64,000 nt of DNA from assembly GCA_024330965.1 (NCBI GenBank), contig JANDJL010000013.1:1-64000 (forward strand), given 5' to 3'. A program made the position numbers and the translations under genes. Positions 27,375 through 37,414 of the stretch are shown here, one piece after another (positions within the stretch are counted from its first letter, which is position 1; each line of letters begins with the position of its first letter). The notes beneath the pieces were generated by a model. The model made no database searches, had not been told where the DNA came from, and saw nothing but the letters and a program-made list of their open reading frames with translations. This DNA is from Nitrospira sp. (lineage in GTDB: Bacteria; Nitrospirota; Nitrospiria; Nitrospirales; Nitrospiraceae).

Positions 27375-29648
27375 TCAGAGCCTCCCAAACGTTCGTTCGA
27401 AAAATTCTCGCGTCCGGCTCATGTGTTGCTCGATGTCAGCCTGGAGATGCCGTGCGCCGGTCTGCCAGTCGTCGGTCATGTAACCGACGCGACGGGCGAG
27501 GAAGATCAGTTCGTCCGAACCAGGAGGTGGAAGCACAAGGTCCTTGGTGTTGCCCCGCACCATGCGAAGCCCGTCGATTAACATTCGGATGAATAGATAA
27601 GCTTTGCGCAGTTCCTCACCCGTCTCACGTGGAATAATGCCGCTGTCGACCAGGGCTGCCAATGCCTGAAGTGTGTTCGGGGTGCGCAGGCGGGGGTCCT
27701 TGTGTCCGTGCATGAGCTGCAAATATTGAACGGCATACTCGATGGTGACGATGCCGCCGTGGCTATGTTTCAGGTTCACCTGGCCCGGTTTGACGAACTG
27801 GGCGATCTGCTGGCGGCGCAACTCGAGCGCTGCGGCAAGGTCCCAGGGAGCGCCGCTATAGACGTAGCCGTCACGATGGGCTTCCACTTTCTTGCCCAGA
27901 GCCGAGTCTCCGGCGACGAACCGGAGTTTGATCAAGGCTTGTCGCTCAAACGGCGCGGCCAAGCCTCGCGGACTGTAGTAGGAGCAGATTTCGTCAAAGG
28001 CGTTGGCCAGCGAACCCTTGTCGCCATGGGGCCGCAGGCGGACGTCCAGGTGAAAGATGCCCTCGCGTTTGGCTTCGATCCGTTGCAGCAGTTCTTGCGC
28101 CAGCCGTTCGAAGTACTCGCTGTTGTCGATGGATTGTTTCCCGGTCGTGCGGCCTGGTCCTTCGTACACGAAGAGCACCTCGATGTCCGATGCATATCCC
28201 ATCTCCCGCCCGCCGAATTTGCCGGCCCCGAAAATGGCAAAGGAGCAGGGTCTCCTGTCGGCAAGCTTGGGCGAACCATACAGCCGGTCAAGTTTGGCTC
28301 GACAGTCGACGAGAGCGCGGTCGATGATCGCCTCCGCCAACTGGGTGATGGCCAAGGAGAAATCCGGGAGACTCGTCGATGGCTCGACGATGTGTTTCAT
28401 ATCGATGCGGAACAGCTCGCGGTCTTTGAATCGGTTTAAGGCCGCCTTCTTGGCTTCGTCGGTTTTCGCGTTGTTGACGATCGCGTTCAGTTCTTTGCGC
28501 AACGCAGCGGGTGATTTGATGAGCGGTTCGTCTCTGTAGTTTTGTAAGAGCGGGAGCAGGTTGTCGTACTGGCGGCGGAGGAAATCTTCCCAGAGGAAAT
28601 CGCTTGCACCGAGCAGGCGTGCGAGGACGGGAAGACTTTTCTTGTCGCTCACGAACGACAGGGCTTTGCGTGCGCCCTTGCCTTGATCCTGCACGATCAG
28701 ATCGAGAAATTGGTCAAAGGCTTCCAAGGCCCTGGCCGGATCCGGCGCCCATGTGAGGGCATGAGTGAACTGTTTGATCAGAACAGCGGTCAAGCGAAGC
28801 TGCTCCTGCTCGGCGTGATCCAGCAATTTGTGTCCGTGCCGATTGCGGACAAAAAATCGGTCGTGGATCTTCGCCCCGACGCTTTCGACCTGGGCCTTAC
28901 TGAGGTAGATGTTGCGCATGGCCAGAGCATTGGCGAATGCGTAGAGGAAAGCAGGTGTGTCGTCGGACTGAATCTCCATGACGGTGTCGGTGGGAGATCG
29001 GCTGTTGTCGAACGTAATGTGCACGGTGTGGAGGAGGCCGCTGAAGGACCCGCGTCGTTTGCCGAGTCGCTCGATCAATCGCCGGTTCACGGCTTGGCGC
29101 GTTTCAGCGTATTGTCCGACGTCAAGGCGCTTCAAGAGGTCGGTGAGTTCCGATATAAAGCGCCGGCGTTCGGACGGTCCGAACGCCGCATCGGTTCCCC
29201 TCCGTACAAGGAACACGTCGACGATCTTCTTCCTCGTCAAGCCTGGCCTGATTTTGTGGTGGTCGCCCGGAGCCGTTCGGGATTGGTTGCCGGGAGACGC
29301 CGGCATCGACCGTTCCGAAAACGTATAGATCTGGCCTTCCTCGATGTTCAAGCCAAAAGCGGACAAGAGGCCACAGATGACGGCGAATTCGGAGAAATAA
29401 TCATAGGCGACGATGGTGACGGTGAACCGCTCTTTACCTTGGTCGGCGATCGCGATTTCACAGGGGTGATCCGGCGAGAGTTGCGCGATCAAGCCGATGT
29501 GATGGGCGATCGTAGCCGGCTCGAAACGCAGGAAATAGTCGGGATCCATGCGGCTTAAAAAATCTTGCAGGACGTCGGGAGGAATGTTTCGACAGAGGGG
29601 AAGAAGCAGGTGGGACAGCCGTTCGCGTTCCGAGGTGGAAGATGTCAT
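27375..29648 (-). CDS. Glutamine synthetase adenylyltransferase-like half with two GlnD-type ACT domains
   Basis: The 757-residue protein is a hybrid. Residues about 75-150 and 208-280 resemble the two C-terminal ACT domains of GlnD (FAVICGLLSAFGLNIEEGQI; then a segment reading VHITFDNSRSPTDTVMEI and KIHDRFFVRNRHG), which bind glutamine in GlnD. Residues about 345-757 match the C-terminal, adenylylating half of GlnE: LLGASDFLWEDFLRR, the nucleotidyltransferase motif FGAGKFGGREMGYASDIEVL, then LDVRLRPHGDKGS and GGIVTIEYAVQYLQLMHG. The second metal-binding acid is Glu (SDIE) rather than the usual Asp. The matching removase half is the divergent neighbour 47 bases away. I infer direct glutamine-sensing control of GlnA adenylylation. 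It has no Shine-Dalgarno site and a -10-like TATACT seven bases before the ATG. Confidence 0.8.
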   Translation of the reverse strand: MTSSTSERERLSHLLLPLCRNIPPDVLQDFLSRMDPDYFLRFEPATIAHHIGLIAQLSPDHPCEIAIADQGKERFTVTIVAYDYFSEFAVICGLLSAFGLNIEEGQIYTFSERSMPASPGNQSRTAPGDHHKIRPGLTRKKIVDVFLVRRGTDAAFGPSERRRFISELTDLLKRLDVGQYAETRQAVNRRLIERLGKRRGSFSGLLHTVHITFDNSRSPTDTVMEIQSDDTPAFLYAFANALAMRNIYLSKAQVESVGAKIHDRFFVRNRHGHKLLDHAEQEQLRLTAVLIKQFTHALTWAPDPARALEAFDQFLDLIVQDQGKGARKALSFVSDKKSLPVLARLLGASDFLWEDFLRRQYDNLLPLLQNYRDEPLIKSPAALRKELNAIVNNAKTDEAKKAALNRFKDRELFRIDMKHIVEPSTSLPDFSLAITQLAEAIIDRALVDCRAKLDRLYGSPKLADRRPCSFAIFGAGKFGGREMGYASDIEVLFVYEGPGRTTGKQSIDNSEYFERLAQELLQRIEAKREGIFHLDVRLRPHGDKGSLANAFDEICSYYSPRGLAAPFERQALIKLRFVAGDSALGKKVEAHRDGYVYSGAPWDLAAALELRRQQIAQFVKPGQVNLKHSHGGIVTIEYAVQYLQLMHGHKDPRLRTPNTLQALAALVDSGIIPRETGEELRKAYLFIRMLIDGLRMVRGNTKDLVLPPPGSDELIFLARRVGYMTDDWQTGARHLQADIEQHMSRTREFFERTFGRL

Positions 29649-29655
29649 GGTCGCC

Positions 29656-29686
29656 AGTATACCGGAATGCCGCAGAACAGTATAAT
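29656..29686. promoter_or_regulatory. Divergent promoter between the two GlnE-like genes
   Basis: The 47-base gap has TATAAT on the plus strand (29681-29686), nine bases before the ATG of the plus gene. On the minus strand TATACT occurs twice (29656-29661 and 29679-29684); the first is seven bases before the ATG of the minus gene. Clear -35 boxes are missing. The second minus hexamer overlaps the plus one, so the two promoters may compete. Confidence 0.55.
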
Positions 29687-29695
29687 GCCCCTGTT

Positions 29696-31420
29696 ATGGT
29701 TCGTCGTCCCAGACCGTCGTCCGTTCGTTCGGCGAGTGAGCCGGCTCCTATTCAGACCGGCAAGCCAGACCCCAGACCGCTCTTGCTCGCGTCGGATCGC
29801 AACCTCGATCGGATGCGGGCGATCCTTTCTGCGTACCGACTGCGCGACGTTGAGCAGGCCGATCGCAATCTGCAATCGATGGCGGGTGAGCCGCACCATC
29901 GACGTCAATTAGCCGACCTCTTGCCTCGACTGTTGGCTTCGATTTCTGGGACGGCGGACCCGGATCAAGCGCTGAATCATTGGGAACGTTTGTTGAGCGG
30001 TCTGACGCGAGGCGCCTTGCTTGAGTATCTGGCCGGGGCCCCGCGCATGCTTGATCTGCTTTGCGTGATCTTCGGCAACAGCGACGCGCTCGCCTGTACG
30101 ATCATTCGTGATCCTCTATTGGTTTACTGGCTGGGTGAACAAGAGGTCTTGTCGAAGCCGGTCAGCCGGGCTGAAATGGAACGGTCGCTTCATGAACAGT
30201 TGGCGAGATTGACGGTCACCGAACTCAAACTGGATGTGTTGCGCCGCCACCGGCGGCGGGAACTGCTGCGCATCGGCGTGCGCGATCTGCTGCGTCTTGC
30301 CGACGTACAGGAAACGACCGCTGCTCTCTCCGATTTGGCGGGCGTATTGATCCATGCGGCCTACCAGATCGTCGATGCCGATCTGCGTCGGCAGTACGGC
30401 GTGCCGATGCACAAAAATCGGTTTGGGCGGTGGGTGGAGACGGGATTTGCCGTGATCGGAATGGGCAAGCTCGGCGGGCACGAGCTCAACTACAGTTCCG
30501 ACGTCGATTTGATCTATGTTTACGCGTCGCGCAAGGGAGAGACGCGAATGCCTCGGCGCACATCGGATGCACCCGGTGCGGTCGGCATCTCCAATGAAGA
30601 ATACTTCGAAATCCTCTCTCGTGAGCTGACGAGAGCCTTGACCGAAAAGACGAACGAGGGATCCGTGTTTCGCGTGGATCTTCGATTACGGGCCGAGGGG
30701 GCGGTCGGGCAGTTAGCTCGGTCGCTTGACGACTATGCCGCGTACTATCGAAACCGCGGTGCGGTATGGGAAAGACTGGCGCTGCTCAAGGCCTGGCCGG
30801 TTGCCGGATCGTTGGAGGTGGGGCGGGCGTTTCTCAAAATAGTCAGGCCGTTCATCGTCGGCGGGCCGAAGGAGAAATCGGATGCTCACCGTGCGCGGGC
30901 TATCGTGCGCGACGTGCGGAGCATCAAAGAGATGATCGATGCGAAGATCGCCGATCGCGGCCAGGAGCGGCGGAATGTGAAGCTCGGCATCGGCGGAATT
31001 CGCGAGGTCGAGTTTTTGGTGCAGACGATCCAAGTGATCGCAGGCAAGCGGCTTCCGGGTCTCCTGGATCGGAATACACTTCGGTCGTTGGATCGATGCG
31101 CCCACTATCGGTTGATCTCGAAACGGCAGCGGGATGAATTGGTCGCCGCGTATTTGTTTCTCCGGGATGTTGAGCACAAGCTTCAGATGGTTGATGATTT
31201 ACAGACGCATACTCTTCCGAAGGACGATGAGGCGTTGGAACGGTGCGCAATTCGAATGGGATACGACGCCCATGATGCAAAGCGAGGCGTCAAGCGGTTT
31301 CATGAGGACCATAGTGCTCATCGAGAAGCAGTTCGCCGGCTGTTCTCGTCGTTGTTCATGGAGCCTGATACCTCTCCGATGCTGAAATCGGTGCTGCAGG
31401 CCGTCGAAACGGAGGGCTGA
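29696..31420 (+). CDS. glnE: Glutamine synthetase adenylyl-removing half (GlnE N-terminal type)
   Basis: From ATG 29696 the product is 574 residues; normal GlnE is about 950 residues with two nucleotidyltransferase halves. This protein matches the first, deadenylylating half: FGNSDALACTIIRDP, the motif VIGMGKLGGHELNYSSDVDL (about 253-272, DxD intact), VFRVDLRLRAEGAVG and GAVWERLALLKAW. The helical domain KLGIGGIREVEFLVQTIQ follows, with TLPKDDEALER near the end. It contains no second catalytic half. It probably removes AMP from GlnA by phosphorolysis. The short gap, -10-like TATAAT and lack of a ribosome-binding site suggest a near-leaderless mRNA. Confidence 0.83.
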   Translation: MVRRPRPSSVRSASEPAPIQTGKPDPRPLLLASDRNLDRMRAILSAYRLRDVEQADRNLQSMAGEPHHRRQLADLLPRLLASISGTADPDQALNHWERLLSGLTRGALLEYLAGAPRMLDLLCVIFGNSDALACTIIRDPLLVYWLGEQEVLSKPVSRAEMERSLHEQLARLTVTELKLDVLRRHRRRELLRIGVRDLLRLADVQETTAALSDLAGVLIHAAYQIVDADLRRQYGVPMHKNRFGRWVETGFAVIGMGKLGGHELNYSSDVDLIYVYASRKGETRMPRRTSDAPGAVGISNEEYFEILSRELTRALTEKTNEGSVFRVDLRLRAEGAVGQLARSLDDYAAYYRNRGAVWERLALLKAWPVAGSLEVGRAFLKIVRPFIVGGPKEKSDAHRARAIVRDVRSIKEMIDAKIADRGQERRNVKLGIGGIREVEFLVQTIQVIAGKRLPGLLDRNTLRSLDRCAHYRLISKRQRDELVAAYLFLRDVEHKLQMVDDLQTHTLPKDDEALERCAIRMGYDAHDAKRGVKRFHEDHSAHREAVRRLFSSLFMEPDTSPMLKSVLQAVETEG

Positions 31421-31460
31421 ACGGTTTTTGCCCCCGGAGAAGACGAAGGCTCGAAAGCAC

Positions 31461-31493
31461 GACGGCCCCGGCGGGATCCCCGCCGGGGCCGTC
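31461..31493. terminator. Strong GC hairpin between convergent glnE and groEL
   Basis: A perfect 15-base stem (GACGGCCCCGGCGGG and its complement) with a three-base loop lies between the convergent gene ends. There is no T-run on either side, so it is a very stable hairpin that could end both transcripts without a classical U-tract. Confidence 0.65.
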
Positions 31494-31560
31494 GCTTCTG
31501 CACTTAGCGTGTCTGCAATCTACCTAGATCATTCAGCCTTCAGGGACTCACAGCACCGCC

Positions 31561-33231
<1,671 letters not shown>

Positions 33232-33323
33232 TCAGCTACACGATGCACACAAGCCGACAACCAAGGCGCACACACCATGCGTCAACGGCCGACTTCATCC
33301 GTCGAATCCCGACGGACCCGTCG

Positions 33324-33629
33324 CTACGACGCATTGGTGAACACGCCCAGGATGTCTTCTTCCTTCAGGATCAAGCATTCTTCGTCATCGATGCGCAACT
33401 TCGTACCTGAATATTTGTCGAACAACACGTGATCGCCGACTTTCACGCTTTCGACTTTCTTGCCTATCGCCTGCACGATGCCCCGCTGGGGCTTTTCCTT
33501 CGCAGAATCAGGCACGTAAATACCGCCCGCGGTTCGCTCCATTTCTTCGGTATAGGTGACAAATACTCGCTCACCCAGGGGCTGGAATCCCTTGGCGATG
33601 TCCTTCTTGTCCTTCGTGGTCGTGCTCAT
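33324..33629 (-). CDS. groES: Co-chaperonin GroES
   Basis: GroES caps the GroEL chamber. The 101-residue product has the mobile loop EEMERTAGGIYVPDSAKEKP and the ESVKVGDHVLFDKYSGT motif. The ATG has a strong AGGAGGAGG site. It is upstream of groEL in the same orientation. No CIRCE element (TTAGCACTC-N9-GAGTGCTAA) is seen upstream, so HrcA control is unlikely here; RpoH control is the better guess given the neighbouring rpoH. Confidence 0.97.
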   Translation of the reverse strand: MSTTTKDKKDIAKGFQPLGERVFVTYTEEMERTAGGIYVPDSAKEKPQRGIVQAIGKKVESVKVGDHVLFDKYSGTKLRIDDEECLILKEEDILGVFTNAS

Positions 33630-33751
33630 AGCAGAACCTCCTCCTGATGAAAGTGAACGTGGTTATTTAATGTAACGATGCGGGAGAGCCTGGATTTCGA
33701 TGGCGCCTTCTCACACCACAACGCACAAACATACCATCCGACGACAAACGG

Positions 33752-33779
33752 TAGATAGCGCGATGTTCCTCCAAGTCAA
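33752..33779 (-). promoter_or_regulatory. Candidate promoter of groES-groEL
   Basis: On the minus strand TTGACT and TATCTA are 16 bases apart, about 115 bases before groES. The -35 lies in a C-run (CCCCCCTTGACTT) that resembles the -35 of sigma-32 promoters (CNCCCTTGAA), but no CCCCAT-type -10 is seen at the right distance. It may be a sigma-70 or a mixed promoter. Confidence 0.45.
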
Positions 33780-33910
33780 GGGGGGGATCGGTTTTTCTTT
33801 CCATCCCGTTTTTCTCGGACACTTCTCAAACTGGTACGGACGGAGGATCCGGCCACGTTCGACGGTCCGGAACGACGAGCAAGCGCGAAGCGGGCAAGAC
33901 CTCGGAGGAG

Positions 33911-34909
33911 TCACATGCGCAAGCTGTCGAAATCCTTAACGTCTTTCTTTATGTGGTCGCGCAGTCGTTTGATGATACGGGCTTCCAGTTGGCGGGTTCG
34001 CTCTTTGGTGATCCCATACTTGGCCCCCAGTTCATCCAGTGTCAGAGGATTGTCGGCCAGGATGCGGTTTCTCAGAATGTCCTCGTCCCGCTCTTCCAGC
34101 GTCTCGATGAACTCGGCGAGTTTAGCCCGGAACAGCTTACGTAGCTGATGGTCGGCCAACTGGTCATCCGTGGGTTGCTGTTGGGAGGGCAGGATGTCGA
34201 GCAGGCTGGCGTCTTGATTGTCGCCGATGGGCTGATCCAGCGACACTTCCCAATTCCCCAGACGCTGGTCCATCTCGATGACATCCTGCTCGCGGACCTG
34301 CAAACGGTCGGCGAGCAGTTTTGTGTCGGGGGCAAAACCTTCCCGTTCCAGCTTCGCTTTTTCTTTTTTGAGGTTGTAGAACAGCTTGCGTTGGTCTTGG
34401 GTGGTGCCGATCTTGATCAGACGATAGTTATTCAGCAAATACCGTAAGATATAGGCCCGAGACCACCAAGCGGCATAGGCATAAAAGCGGACGTTCTTGG
34501 TCGGGTCGAATTTCTTGATCGCGTGCAACAAACCGACGTTGCCTTCTTGAATGAGGTCCATGTGATCGGCGCCGGTGTGCAGGTATTCCGCCGCGATCGC
34601 GACTGAAACGCGCAAGTTGGCCATAATGAGCTTGACCGCGGCTTCGCGGCTGCCGTGTGTTTTATATTCTTCAAACAGCCGGAGTTCTTCTTCTTTAGAG
34701 AGATAGGGATAGCGGCGGATTTCCGCAAGGTACCGTTGCAACGCCGTGGCCGGTACGCTCGCCGGCGCGGTCGAGGGAGATTCGGCGGCGGGTTCCGGAG
34801 GAGGGAGCAGTTCGACTGGGAGCCGCTCGGCGTGCAAGTCCTCGTCCGAGGGGTCCAGTACGTCGGGTTCCTGGGAATCACTCTCATGCGCGTCGGAGAA
34901 TGCTGCCAT
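33911..34909 (-). CDS. rpoH: Heat-shock sigma factor RpoH (sigma-32 family)
   Basis: From the ATG at 34909 the product is 332 residues; the ORF track adds 64 false residues. Residues about 55-120 form region 1.2-2.1. Region 2 continues with the core-binding and -10-recognition helices (HMDLIQEGNVGLLHAIKKFD; YAYAAWWSRAYILRYLLNNY). TTQDQRKLFYNLKKEK is the RpoH-box type sequence, and region 4 ends with GITKERTRQLEARIIKRLRD. The first 50 residues are acidic and proline-rich, longer than in E. coli RpoH. Upstream of groES/groEL on the same strand, it probably drives them. There is no ribosome-binding site. Confidence 0.9.
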   Translation of the reverse strand: MAAFSDAHESDSQEPDVLDPSDEDLHAERLPVELLPPPEPAAESPSTAPASVPATALQRYLAEIRRYPYLSKEEELRLFEEYKTHGSREAAVKLIMANLRVSVAIAAEYLHTGADHMDLIQEGNVGLLHAIKKFDPTKNVRFYAYAAWWSRAYILRYLLNNYRLIKIGTTQDQRKLFYNLKKEKAKLEREGFAPDTKLLADRLQVREQDVIEMDQRLGNWEVSLDQPIGDNQDASLLDILPSQQQPTDDQLADHQLRKLFRAKLAEFIETLEERDEDILRNRILADNPLTLDELGAKYGITKERTRQLEARIIKRLRDHIKKDVKDFDSLRM

Positions 34910-34921
34910 AATAAGTGGGTA

Positions 34922-34949
34922 ACTATAACAGAACGCCGGCCAGTGACAA
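34922..34949 (-). promoter_or_regulatory. Sigma-70 promoter of rpoH, near-leaderless
   Basis: On the minus strand TTGTCA and TATAGT are separated by 16 bases. Transcription should start only about five bases before the rpoH ATG. The -35 sits inside an inverted repeat GGCCA-N7-TGGCC, a possible operator. A 5' end this short excludes the long thermosensor leader known from E. coli rpoH. Confidence 0.7.
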
Positions 34950-35059
34950 TGGCCAATGTTCAATGGTAGAGTGCCTTCGCGTCGGGGTTGAGTGCCGTTG
35001 CACCGGCCGGGCATCATACCACGGGACTGAACCAGACCGATTACCATATCCAGCAGACG

Positions 35060-36271
35060 ATGAAGGCGTCGCCGTTCAACAGCATAGAGCAGGCCATACA
35101 AGACATCAAAGACGGCAAGTTCGTCATCTTAGTGGACGATGAGGATCGAGAAAATGAGGGAGATCTCGTCATTGCAGCGGAGAAGGTCACTCCCCAGGCG
35201 ATCAATTTCATGGCGAAATATGCTCGTGGGCTCATTTGTTTGGCGCTGACGCCGGAACGGGTCGAGGAGCTGCAACTTCCCCCGCAGGCGGTCGAAAACA
35301 CCGCTACATTCGGCACCGCTTTCACGGTGTCGATCGACGCGCGCAAAGGCATTACCACCGGCATTTCCGCCGCCGACCGTGCGAAAACGATTCAGGTCGC
35401 TATTGATCCGAAAACGAAGCCGAGCGACCTTGCTCGTCCCGGCCATATTTTCCCCTTAAAGGCCCAGCAGGGGGGAGTGTTGAAGCGGGCCGGCCAGACG
35501 GAAGGGGCCGTCGACTTGGCCCGCTTGGCGGGGCTGTATCCGGCCGGGGTGATTTGCGAGATCATGAACGAAGACGGAACGATGGCGCGTGTGCCCGAGT
35601 TGGCCGTCTTCGCGAAGGCGCATGGGCTGACGATGGTCACCGTGAAGGCATTGATCGAATATCGCATGCGCTATGAAACGTTCGTGCGGCGCATGGCCAG
35701 CGCCAAGCTCCCGACGATCTTCGGTGAATTCGAGGCGGTCGCATTCGAGAATCAGATCGACGGCGTCACGCACATCGCGTTGGTGAAGGGCCAGGTTGAC
35801 GGCGGGGGGGCGACGCTCGTGCGGGTGCATTCCGGCTGTCTGACCGGCGATGCCCTGGGTTCCCTTCGTTGCGATTGCCGGGACCAGTTACATGTGGCGA
35901 TGGAGATCATTCAACGAGCGGGGCGGGGGGTGTTGCTGTATCTGAACCAGGAGGGGCGAGGGATCGGGTTGCTCAATAAGATCAAGGCGTATCGGCTCCA
36001 GGACAAGGGCAGCGACACCGTCGAGGCCAATTTGAAGCTGGGATTCAAAGCCGATCTGAGGGATTACGGTGTGGGGGCACAAATTCTGGCGAATCTCGGG
36101 CTCCACGAGATCCGACTCATTACGAACAACCCCCGCAAAATCGTCGGAATCGAGGGGTATGGGCTCAAAGTGGTGGAGCGGGTGCCGATTGAAATCGCGC
36201 CGCGTAAAGCGAACGTGCGGTATTTGAGAACAAAGAAAAGGAAGCTGGGACACCTTCTCAAAGAGGTGTGA
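35060..36271 (+). CDS. ribBA: Bifunctional DHBP synthase / GTP cyclohydrolase II
   Basis: RibBA supplies both precursors of riboflavin: 3,4-dihydroxy-2-butanone-4-phosphate from ribulose-5-phosphate, and the pyrimidine from GTP. From ATG 35060 the product is 403 residues, the usual length. The RibB half (1-200) has [15 protein letters not shown] and HIFPLKA. The RibA half (205-400) has the zinc ligands [14 protein letters not shown] and the motif NQEGRGIGL. Upstream residues in the ORF track are not supported. No FMN riboswitch is visible in the 150-base gap from rpoH. ribH follows. Confidence 0.96.
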   Translation: MKASPFNSIEQAIQDIKDGKFVILVDDEDRENEGDLVIAAEKVTPQAINFMAKYARGLICLALTPERVEELQLPPQAVENTATFGTAFTVSIDARKGITTGISAADRAKTIQVAIDPKTKPSDLARPGHIFPLKAQQGGVLKRAGQTEGAVDLARLAGLYPAGVICEIMNEDGTMARVPELAVFAKAHGLTMVTVKALIEYRMRYETFVRRMASAKLPTIFGEFEAVAFENQIDGVTHIALVKGQVDGGGATLVRVHSGCLTGDALGSLRCDCRDQLHVAMEIIQRAGRGVLLYLNQEGRGIGLLNKIKAYRLQDKGSDTVEANLKLGFKADLRDYGVGAQILANLGLHEIRLITNNPRKIVGIEGYGLKVVERVPIEIAPRKANVRYLRTKKRKLGHLLKEV

Positions 36272-36339
36272 TCGTGGACGTGTGCGACTCGAAGGGGACC
36301 ATGCCGAGTTCCGGGGTGTGACGTGAATGTGGTTGTCCG

Positions 36340-36873
36340 ATGAAAGGCTCCGAACACCGCCGCCGCGTGGGCCGATTCCGATTCGGCATCGTCGTCTCGA
36401 AGTTTAATCGATCGGTGACGGGCAAACTGTTGGCGTCCTGCCTCGATGAGTTGGCCGAGCAGGGGATCAACCCCGCCGACGTCGATGTGGAGAGAGTGCC
36501 AGGGGCCTTTGAAATTCCGTTGATCGCTCGTACGATGGCGATGACGGGGCGATTTGATGCCATCATTTGTCTCGGCGCCGTGATTCGAGGCGAGACCCCG
36601 CATTTCGATTACATCTGCGCGGAAACCAGCAGGGGGATCGGCCAAGCGGCCCTGGCGACCGGCGTGCCGATCATCTTCGGCGTGCTGACGACGGAAACGG
36701 TGGCGCAGGCGATGGAGCGTGCGGATCCCTCGAAATTCAACCGAGGAAGAGAAGCGGCCAAGGCCGCGATCGAGATGGCGAAAGTGATGAGGCGACTCAA
36801 CGCGATGGCGCCGCCGCTGGGGAGTGATGCAACGCTCCTCCCGCGACGGGCCGCGAGCAGACCAGGACGATAG
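36340..36873 (+). CDS. ribH: 6,7-dimethyl-8-ribityllumazine synthase
   Basis: RibH condenses the products of RibA and RibB to lumazine, the last step before riboflavin synthase. The 177-residue product has [40 protein letters not shown] with the catalytic histidine, and [17 protein letters not shown] basic tail of about 25 residues extends beyond the usual end. It is 68 bases after ribBA and five bases before nusB; ribE and ribD are elsewhere. Confidence 0.95.
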   Translation: MKGSEHRRRVGRFRFGIVVSKFNRSVTGKLLASCLDELAEQGINPADVDVERVPGAFEIPLIARTMAMTGRFDAIICLGAVIRGETPHFDYICAETSRGIGQAALATGVPIIFGVLTTETVAQAMERADPSKFNRGREAAKAAIEMAKVMRRLNAMAPPLGSDATLLPRRAASRPGR

Positions 36874-36877
36874 TCAC

Positions 36878-37327
36878 ATGGGATCGCGCCACCAGGCCCG
36901 TGAGTGGGCCTTGCAGATTTTGTTTCAGTACGACGTCCATGGAGAAGCGGGGCCGTGGCTGGAAGAGTTTTGGAAACCGCTCAAGACCGACCAGGGAACG
37001 AAGGCGTTTACCGAGCGGCTGGTGGCGGGGGTCTTGGCTAACAAGGCCGAACTCGATCAGTTGATCGGCAAGTACGCGACGAATTGGAAAATCAGCCGCA
37101 TGCCGATTGTTGATCGCAATATCCTCCGCGCCGGGCTCTATGAGCTTTTGTGGCTGGATGACGTACCGGCGAGAGTCACATTGGACGAGGCGGTGAAACT
37201 CGCCAAAAGTTTCGGAGACGACGAAGCGTCGAAGTTCATCAACGGCGTATTGGACAAAGTGTTGGTCACGGAGTCGCGGCTCGACGCCAAACGCGCCGAA
37301 GCGTCGCGGGTGAAGAGCGAAGAGTGA
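36878..37327 (+). CDS. nusB: Transcription antitermination factor NusB
   Basis: NusB binds boxA RNA with S10 and promotes antitermination in rRNA operons. From ATG 36878 the product is 149 residues. It has the all-helical NusB core ([46 protein letters not shown]-like [27 protein letters not shown]). The ribH-nusB linkage is very common in bacteria. The ORF-track start at 36824 lies inside ribH and is less likely. Confidence 0.94.
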   Translation: MGSRHQAREWALQILFQYDVHGEAGPWLEEFWKPLKTDQGTKAFTERLVAGVLANKAELDQLIGKYATNWKISRMPIVDRNILRAGLYELLWLDDVPARVTLDEAVKLAKSFGDDEASKFINGVLDKVLVTESRLDAKRAEASRVKSEE

Positions 37328-37414
37328 ACCGGCCCCCGGGAAGCCTGTGTTCGGGGGCGGCCGGGTGAGAGACGGTGGAATGGACTCGACGAGGAATCGC
37401 GTGCGAGGAAGCAG

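Noticed and set aside
33630-33910. CIRCE element upstream of groES
   Set aside because: No TTAGCACTC-N9-GAGTGCTAA or close variant is present.
34910-35059. FMN riboswitch before ribBA
   Set aside because: The gap is only 150 bases, is shared with the rpoH promoter, and lacks the conserved RFN motifs.
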